From contig JBBCJT010000064.1 in the NCBI GenBank assembly GCA_037190665.1, forward strand, positions 1 through 10,283: a stretch of DNA of 10,283 bases, in the 5' to 3' direction. Source of the DNA: JBBCJT01 sp037190665 (lineage in GTDB: Bacteria > Pseudomonadota > Alphaproteobacteria > Acetobacterales > Acetobacteraceae). The first letter of the stretch is position 1; each line of letters starts with the position of its first letter. The position numbers were made by a program, and so were the translations under genes. Positions 4,356 through 10,283 of this stretch are shown piece by piece. The notes beneath the pieces are model-generated. The model worked only from the letters and a program-made list of their open reading frames with translations, made no database searches and was not told the origin of the DNA.

Positions 4356-7061
4356 ATGGCCATCGTCGCCACCTTCAACCCTGCCGCCGGCGTCACCGCG
4401 ATCGGCGATACGCTCGACAACGCCATCGTCTTCAGCCGCAACGCCGCCGGCGCGATCCTGATCAATGGCGGCGCCGTACCGATCAGCGGTGGCACGCCGA
4501 CGGTGGCGAACACGGTACGGTTGCAGGTCTTCGGCCAGGGCGGCAACGACACGATCACGCTCGACGAATCGAACGGCGCGCTGCCGGCGGCGAACCTGTT
4601 CGGCGGCACGGGCAACGACGTGCTGACCGGCGGGTCCGGCAACGACCAGATCTTCGGCCAGGACGGCAACGACACCCTGCTGGGCCGCGGCGGGTTCGAC
4701 CTGCTGTTCGGCGGCGCCGGCAACGACGTGCTGACCGGCGGCGACGGCGACGACCAGATGTTCGGTGAGGCCGGCGACGACCGGATGATCTGGAATCCCG
4801 GCGACGACAGCGACCTGATGGAAGGCGGCGCCGGCAACGACACCGCCGAGGTCAACGGCGGCAACGGCGCCGAGGTCTTCACCATCACCGCCAACGGCGC
4901 GCGCGTCCGGTTCGACCGGCTCGATCCCGCGCCCTTCGCGCTGGATATCGGCACCACGGAGAACATCGTCGTCAACATGAACGGCGGCGACGACCGCATC
5001 AGCGTGACCGGCAACCTTGCCGCGCTGGCGCGGATCACCATCGATGGCGGCGCGGGCAACGACACGATCCTCGGCGGCAACGGCGCGGACCTGCTGCTGG
5101 GCGGCGACGGCAACGATTTCGTCGACGGCAACCAGGGCAACGACGTCGTCTTCCTCGGCGCCGGGGACGACGTGTTCCAGTGGGATCCGGGCGACGGCAG
5201 CGACGTGGTGGAGGGCCAGGCCGGCTTCGACACGATGCTGTTCAACGGCAGCGCCGCCAACGAAGTGATGGCCGTCTCCGCCAATGGCGGGCGCGTCCTC
5301 TTCACCCGCAACCTCGGCAACATCGTGATGGACCTGGACGATGTGGAGCGGATCGACGTGCGGGCGCTCGGCGGGGCGGACACGATCACGGTGAACGACC
5401 TGTCGGGCACCGGTGTCACGCAGGTCGCGGTCGACCTCGCGGCCACCATCGGCGGGACGGCGGGGGACGCGCAGGCGGACACGGTGGTGGCCAATGCCAC
5501 CAACGGCGCGGACGCCATCGTCATCACCGGCAGCGGCACCTCCCTCGCGGTCGCCGGGCTTCCCGTCGCGCTGGAGATGAGCGCGGTGGAGGCGGCGGAC
5601 ACGCTCGCGATCAACGCGCTGGGCGGCAACGACACCATCGACGCGTCCGGCCTGCTGACGCCGGTGCGGCTCGTCCTCGACGGCGGGGCGGGCAACGACA
5701 CGATCCGCGGCGGTGCCGGCGCGGACGTGCTGGTCGGCGGCGACGGCAACGACTTCATCGACGGCAACCGTGGCGACGACGTCGCCTTCCTCGGTGCCGG
5801 CAACGACACGTTCCAGTGGGACCCGGGCGACGGCAGCGACGTGGTGGAAGGCCAGGACGGCACCGACATGCTGCTGTTCAACGGCGCCAACGTGGCCGAG
5901 ACCATCGACATCGCCGCCAACGGCGGCCGCGCGCGCTTCTTCCGCGACGTCGCCAATGTCACGATGGACCTGAACAGCGTGGAGCGGATCGTCTTCAAGG
6001 CACTGGGCGGGGCCGACGCGATCACGGTGCACGATCTGTCCGGCACGGGCGTCACCAACGTCATCCTCGATCTCGTCGGCTCGAACGGGCAGGGCGATGG
6101 CGCCGCCGACACGATCCGCATGGAGGGCACCGCGGGCGCCGATACCGTGCGGGTTCTGGACGGCCCCACGACGATCAGCGTCCATGGCCTCGCCGCCAGC
6201 CTCGCCATCTCCGGCGCGGAGGCGGCGAATGACCGGCTAGTTGTCGATGGCGGCGCGGGCAGCGATGTCATCGACGCCTCCGGCCTGTCGGCGGGCAAGA
6301 TCGGCCTCAGCCTGCTCGGCGGGCTCGGGGCGGATATTTTCATCGGCTCGGCGGGCGACGACCTGATCACCGGCGGCGACGGCAACGATGTCGCGCTGAT
6401 GGGGGCGGGCGACGACACCTTCGTCTGGAACCCCGGCGACGACAACGACGTGCTGGAAGGTCAGGCCGGCACCGACACGATGCTGTTCAACGGGGCGAAT
6501 GTCGCCGAGGCGATCGACATCAGCGCCAATGGCGGCCGGGCGCTGTTCTTCCGTAACGTCGCCAACGTCCTGATGGACCTCAACGACGTCGAGCACATCG
6601 ACTTCAACGCGCTCGGCGGGGCCGACACGATCGCCGTGAACGACCTGTCGGGCACGGACGTGGCCCGGGTGAACCTGAACCTGGCCGCATCCGGCGGCGG
6701 TGGTGACGGCCAGGCGGATACGGTCGTGATCAACGCCACCCAGGGCGACGACGTGATCCAGGTCTTCAGCGACGGCACCACCGTGCGCGTGGTCGGCCTC
6801 GCCGCCGAGGTACGGATCATGGGCTTCGACGCGGGCGACAGGCTGGTCATCAACGGGCTCGGCGGCAACGACGTGATCGAGGCGTCGGGCCTCGCCGTGG
6901 GCCTCTCCTTGGTCGCGGACGGCGGCGACGGCGACGACGTGCTGATCGGCGGCGCCGGAGACGACGTGCTGCTGGGCAGGACGGGCGATGACGTGCTGAT
7001 CGGCGGGCCCGGTCTCGACGTGCTCGATGGCGGTCCGGGGAACAACATCCTGATCGCCTGA
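4356..7061 (+). CDS. Modular RTX calcium-binding protein (hemolysin-type repeats)
   Basis: The product is a 901-residue acidic protein with no cysteines and no signal peptide, as expected for cargo of type I secretion. Glycine- and aspartate-rich nonapeptides of the GGxGxDxUx type bind calcium and fold as parallel beta-rolls. Clusters occur near residues 81-138, 231-268, 443-480, 655-680 and 855-890. Each cluster except the last leads into a motif of the form W-(N/D)-P-G-D (W146, W276, W488, W691) and then, in the three full units, a non-RTX stretch containing ALGGADxIxVxDLSGT. No lipase, protease or adhesin domain is recognised, so it may be structural, surface-layer-like or biofilm-related. 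The ATG at 4356 is chosen because AGAGGA lies seven bases upstream; an in-frame ATG at 4311 lacks a good site. No transporter genes are nearby. RTX assignment is firm; role is open. Confidence 0.9.
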   Translation: MAIVATFNPAAGVTAIGDTLDNAIVFSRNAAGAILINGGAVPISGGTPTVANTVRLQVFGQGGNDTITLDESNGALPAANLFGGTGNDVLTGGSGNDQIFGQDGNDTLLGRGGFDLLFGGAGNDVLTGGDGDDQMFGEAGDDRMIWNPGDDSDLMEGGAGNDTAEVNGGNGAEVFTITANGARVRFDRLDPAPFALDIGTTENIVVNMNGGDDRISVTGNLAALARITIDGGAGNDTILGGNGADLLLGGDGNDFVDGNQGNDVVFLGAGDDVFQWDPGDGSDVVEGQAGFDTMLFNGSAANEVMAVSANGGRVLFTRNLGNIVMDLDDVERIDVRALGGADTITVNDLSGTGVTQVAVDLAATIGGTAGDAQADTVVANATNGADAIVITGSGTSLAVAGLPVALEMSAVEAADTLAINALGGNDTIDASGLLTPVRLVLDGGAGNDTIRGGAGADVLVGGDGNDFIDGNRGDDVAFLGAGNDTFQWDPGDGSDVVEGQDGTDMLLFNGANVAETIDIAANGGRARFFRDVANVTMDLNSVERIVFKALGGADAITVHDLSGTGVTNVILDLVGSNGQGDGAADTIRMEGTAGADTVRVLDGPTTISVHGLAASLAISGAEAANDRLVVDGGAGSDVIDASGLSAGKIGLSLLGGLGADIFIGSAGDDLITGGDGNDVALMGAGDDTFVWNPGDDNDVLEGQAGTDTMLFNGANVAEAIDISANGGRALFFRNVANVLMDLNDVEHIDFNALGGADTIAVNDLSGTDVARVNLNLAASGGGGDGQADTVVINATQGDDVIQVFSDGTTVRVVGLAAEVRIMGFDAGDRLVINGLGGNDVIEASGLAVGLSLVADGGDGDDVLIGGAGDDVLLGRTGDDVLIGGPGLDVLDGGPGNNILIA
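5043..6917 (+). repeat. Large in-frame tandem modules inside the RTX gene
   Basis: Three consecutive units occupy 5043-5678 (212 codons), 5679-6314 (212 codons) and 6315-6917 (201 codons). Each begins with a GG-x-G-x-D calcium repeat block, continues through W-(N/D)-P-G-D and a FNG...NGGR stretch, then VxMDLxxVE and GGADxIxVxDLSGT, and ends with DASGL or EASGL. A shortened copy precedes them, with its tryptophan 130 residues before the next instead of 203-212. Units one and two are also visibly similar at the DNA level, pointing to internal duplication. Confidence 0.85.
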
Positions 7062-7064
7062 TCC

Positions 7065-7125
7065 CCGGGGCCACTGCCGGCCCCGGCGGCGGCGCCGCGC
7101 CCCTTCGTCCCCCGGGGGGCGCGGC
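7065..7125 (+). terminator. Two consecutive GC-rich hairpins after the RTX gene
   Basis: The first stem is CCGGGGCC (7065-7072) with GGCCCCGG (7079-7086) around a 6-base loop, starting four bases after the stop codon. The second is GCCGCGCCCC (7094-7103) with GGGGCGCGGC (7116-7125), ten perfect pairs around a 12-base loop. Neither has a real T tract, only TGCCGCTTTC after the second. Together they probably separate the RTX transcript from sspB. Structures are seen; activity is inferred. Confidence 0.55.
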
Positions 7126-7185
7126 TGCCGCTTTCGCACGGCGATGCATCGGGCTATGCCTGTGGCATCACGATACCGGAAAACG

Positions 7186-7719
7186 ATGCCCGACGACCCG
7201 CCTCCGCCGCAGGAAAGCCTGCTGCCCTACGATAGCTGGACCGAAGAGGCGCTGCGGCGCGTCGTGGTCCGGGCGCTGCAGCACATCGCTGCCGAAGGGC
7301 TGCCCGGCGAGCACCATTTCTATCTGACATTCCGCACCGATCATCCCGGCGTGGTCGTCCCGCCACGGCTGCGCGCCCAGTACCCGCAGGAGATGACCAT
7401 CGTCCTCCAGCACCAGTTCTGGGACCTGAAGGTGGACGAGGCGGCCGACCTGTTCAGCGTCGGCCTGTCCTTCGGCGGCGTGCCGGCCACGCTTGCCGTC
7501 CCGCTCTCGGCGGTGACCGCCTTCGCCGACCCGCATGTCCGCTTCGGCCTGCGCTTCCAGCCGGTGATGCCGGCCGAGGAGGAGGCGGAGGAGGCCGAGG
7601 ACGCGCCGGAGACCGAAGCGCCCGAGGCGGCGGACGACCCGAAGGCGGTGCCGGACGCCACGCCGCAGGTGGTCAGCCTCGACGCCTTCCGCCGCCGCAG
7701 CACCACGCCCAAGGAGTAA
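7186..7719 (+). CDS. sspB: SspB-family ClpXP adaptor (alphaproteobacterial type)
   Basis: SspB binds ssrA-tagged proteins and hands them to the ClpXP protease. The 177-residue product has the folded core near residues 14-126, including HHFYLTFRTDHPGVVVPPRL, the QFWDLKVDEAADLFSVGLSF block and a final RFGLRF strand. A linker rich in glutamate, aspartate, alanine and proline (about 129-158) follows, and then VVSLDAFRR near 162-170, which matches the short C-terminal motif that docks SspB to the ClpX N-domain. This domain order is the standard one. The start at 7186 gives a core beginning close to the N-terminus, as in the family; in-frame ATGs at 7144 and 7156 would add an unconserved extension, and the ribosome site for 7186 (CGGAAAA) is weak. 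The fumarase gene starts four bases after the stop. The tmRNA gene that makes its substrate tag lies upstream on the same strand. Confidence 0.93.
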   Translation: MPDDPPPPQESLLPYDSWTEEALRRVVVRALQHIAAEGLPGEHHFYLTFRTDHPGVVVPPRLRAQYPQEMTIVLQHQFWDLKVDEAADLFSVGLSFGGVPATLAVPLSAVTAFADPHVRFGLRFQPVMPAEEEAEEAEDAPETEAPEAADDPKAVPDATPQVVSLDAFRRRSTTPKE

Positions 7720-7723
7720 GCGC

Positions 7724-7726
<3 letters not shown>
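7711..7726 (+). promoter_or_regulatory. Ribosome site for fumarase embedded in the end of sspB
   Basis: AAGGAG at 7711-7716 forms the last two sense codons of sspB and directly abuts its TAA (7717-7719). It lies seven bases before the fumarase ATG at 7724. The arrangement implies translation of fumarase by ribosomes arriving from, or reinitiating after, sspB. Confidence 0.75.
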
Positions 7727-9370
<1,644 letters not shown>

Positions 9371-9380
9371 GTCTCACCCG

Positions 9381-10106
9381 ATGCTGCCCCGCATCGCGGA
9401 TGTCGGCGACTGGCTCGCCGTGCTCCGCGATGCGGTGCTGGCCCGCCCTCCGGCGCTGCTGTTCGCGGAAGACGGCGAAGGGCCGCCCGCCGATGACCGG
9501 CTCAACGCCTATCTGCTGAAGGCGGCGCTGCTGAGCGCGGCGGCGAGTTTCGTGTTCGAGCGGTTCCAGGCGCAGATGCGCGCGGTGATGGCGGCGAACC
9601 CGCACATGGCCGCGATGATGGGCACGCTGGACGAGGTGCGCGCCGCAGGCGCTCGGGTCCCGGTGAGCTTCGCGGTCGTGATCCTCGACCTCGCCATCCA
9701 CCTCGGTCTGATCACGGCCGCGCTGGTGCTGCTGCTGCGTCTCGCCGGGCAGCCGTTGCCGGGCTGGCGCGTGCCGCTCGCGGGCGCGCTCGGCGTGTTC
9801 GTCTGCCTCCAGGTCTGGCGACTCGCGGCCAACTGGGGGTCGCTCAAGATCGTTCCGTGGATGATGGACCCGTCGCCCTGGTCGCAGTTGGCCCGGCTCC
9901 CGGTTCTGCTGATCTGGGTCGGCAATTTCGCGATGCCGGCCGTCGCCCTGGGGCGCACCACCCGCGCGCTTGCGCCGGGGCTCCGCCGGCCGATGCTGCT
10001 CGGCATTCTCGCCTATGTGGCGACGTTCGGCATCGCGTTCGCGATCACGCTCTCGGGCCTGGAGGCCGCCATCCTGCGCGTCTTCGCCCTGCCGGCCGAT
10101 CCGTAG
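9381..10106 (+). CDS. Multi-spanning inner-membrane protein of unknown function
   Basis: I do not recognise this 241-residue protein with confidence; the layout is loosely like Yip1-domain membrane proteins of bacteria. A mostly soluble N-terminal part of about 90 residues contains a weak hydrophobic stretch (43-59). Four clear hydrophobic segments follow near 95-119, 131-150, 171-191 and 204-226. Between the second and third lies a tryptophan-rich loop (NWGSLKIVPWMMDPSPW, 151-167). No catalytic or nucleotide-binding motif is visible. It starts ten bases after the fumarase stop with no good Shine-Dalgarno sequence, which suggests coupling to the upstream gene. The next gene follows 16 bases downstream, so it appears to be an interior member of an sspB-fumarase-membrane protein-DUF1272 cluster. 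Confidence 0.8.
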   Translation: MLPRIADVGDWLAVLRDAVLARPPALLFAEDGEGPPADDRLNAYLLKAALLSAAASFVFERFQAQMRAVMAANPHMAAMMGTLDEVRAAGARVPVSFAVVILDLAIHLGLITAALVLLLRLAGQPLPGWRVPLAGALGVFVCLQVWRLAANWGSLKIVPWMMDPSPWSQLARLPVLLIWVGNFAMPAVALGRTTRALAPGLRRPMLLGILAYVATFGIAFAITLSGLEAAILRVFALPADP

Positions 10107-10122
10107 CGAGGAAAGGGACCCC

Positions 10123-10283
10123 ATGCTCGCGCTCCGCCCCAACTGCGAATGCTGCGGCCGGGACCTGCCGCCGGACAGCCGCGACGCGCTGATCTGCTCC
10201 TTCGAATGCACCTGGTGCCGCGACTGCGCGGCCACCCGGCTGCCGGGCGGGGTGTGCCCCAATTGCGGCGGCGAGCTTGTGCG
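10123..10283 (+). CDS. DUF1272-like cysteine-rich small protein, 3' truncated
   Basis: The first 53 full codons are visible before the window ends. The opening LRPNCECCGRDLPPDS and the later ICSFECTWCRDC and CPNCGGEL match what I know of the short DUF1272 family. Nine cysteines (C8, C10, C11, C25, C29, C32, C35, C45, C48) fall in CxCC, CxxxCxxCxxC and CxxC groups, suggesting one or two zinc sites. Family proteins are usually only a little longer than this, so most of the gene is probably present. A GAGGAAAGGG site precedes the ATG. The biochemical role of the family is not known to me. Confidence 0.88.
   Translation, partial: MLALRPNCECCGRDLPPDSRDALICSFECTWCRDCAATRLPGGVCPNCGGELV

Noticed and set aside
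4284..6445. Very long open frames on the - strand opposite the RTX gene (633 and 702 codons)
   Set aside because: They mirror the repetitive GC-rich RTX sequence, have low-complexity valine/alanine/aspartate or serine/proline composition, and show no recognisable domain, while the + strand frame has clear calcium-binding repeats.
4600..7050. Regular short repeats considered as a CRISPR or minisatellite array
   Set aside because: The repeats are in-frame codons for glycine/aspartate nonapeptides within one open frame, with no spacer-repeat alternation.
7133..7160. Possible promoter before sspB (TTCGCA, 16 bases, TATGCC)
   Set aside because: The -10 match is only three of six and the spacing is not ideal; position alone is not enough to list it.

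Overview
The window is GC-rich DNA from an alphaproteobacterium. The best evidence is a circularly permuted (two-piece) transfer-messenger RNA gene, an alphaproteobacterial hallmark, together with an alpha-type SspB adaptor and a class I fumarase. High GC and gene content would fit Acetobacteraceae or related Rhodospirillales (for example Roseomonas-like), but that finer placement is inference. All recognised genes lie on the + strand.

Left part (1-2944): the 3' portion of an ABC-transporter solute-binding protein of the peptide/opine (SBP_bac_5) family, a strong hairpin terminator, then a complete metal-dependent amidohydrolase of the chlorohydrolase/deaminase type. Together they look like uptake and catabolism of a small, probably nitrogen-containing compound. 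Next (2970-3833) are two tandem paralogues, each 129 aa with a signal peptide and four cysteines at identical positions. I cannot assign them a function.

Middle (3834-7061): a promoter-like element and the permuted ssrA (tmRNA) gene, with acceptor piece, short spacer and coding piece in that order. It encodes the proteolysis tag ANDNSREAVALAA. It is followed by a 901-aa calcium-binding RTX protein built from large tandem modules of about 200-212 residues, probably exported by a type I system that is not in the window.

Right part (7062-10283): hairpins that probably terminate the RTX transcript, then a tight cluster of sspB (ClpXP adaptor for ssrA-tagged proteins), class I fumarate hydratase, a multi-spanning membrane protein of unknown role, and the start of a cysteine-rich DUF1272-type protein cut by the window edge.

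The most notable relationship is that the tmRNA and the adaptor that recognises its tag lie about 3 kb apart on the same strand, separated only by the repetitive RTX gene. I see no sign of a wholly new system. The least explained elements are the tandem four-cysteine secreted proteins, the modular RTX protein with a possible ribosome-site hairpin, and the fumarase-linked membrane protein.
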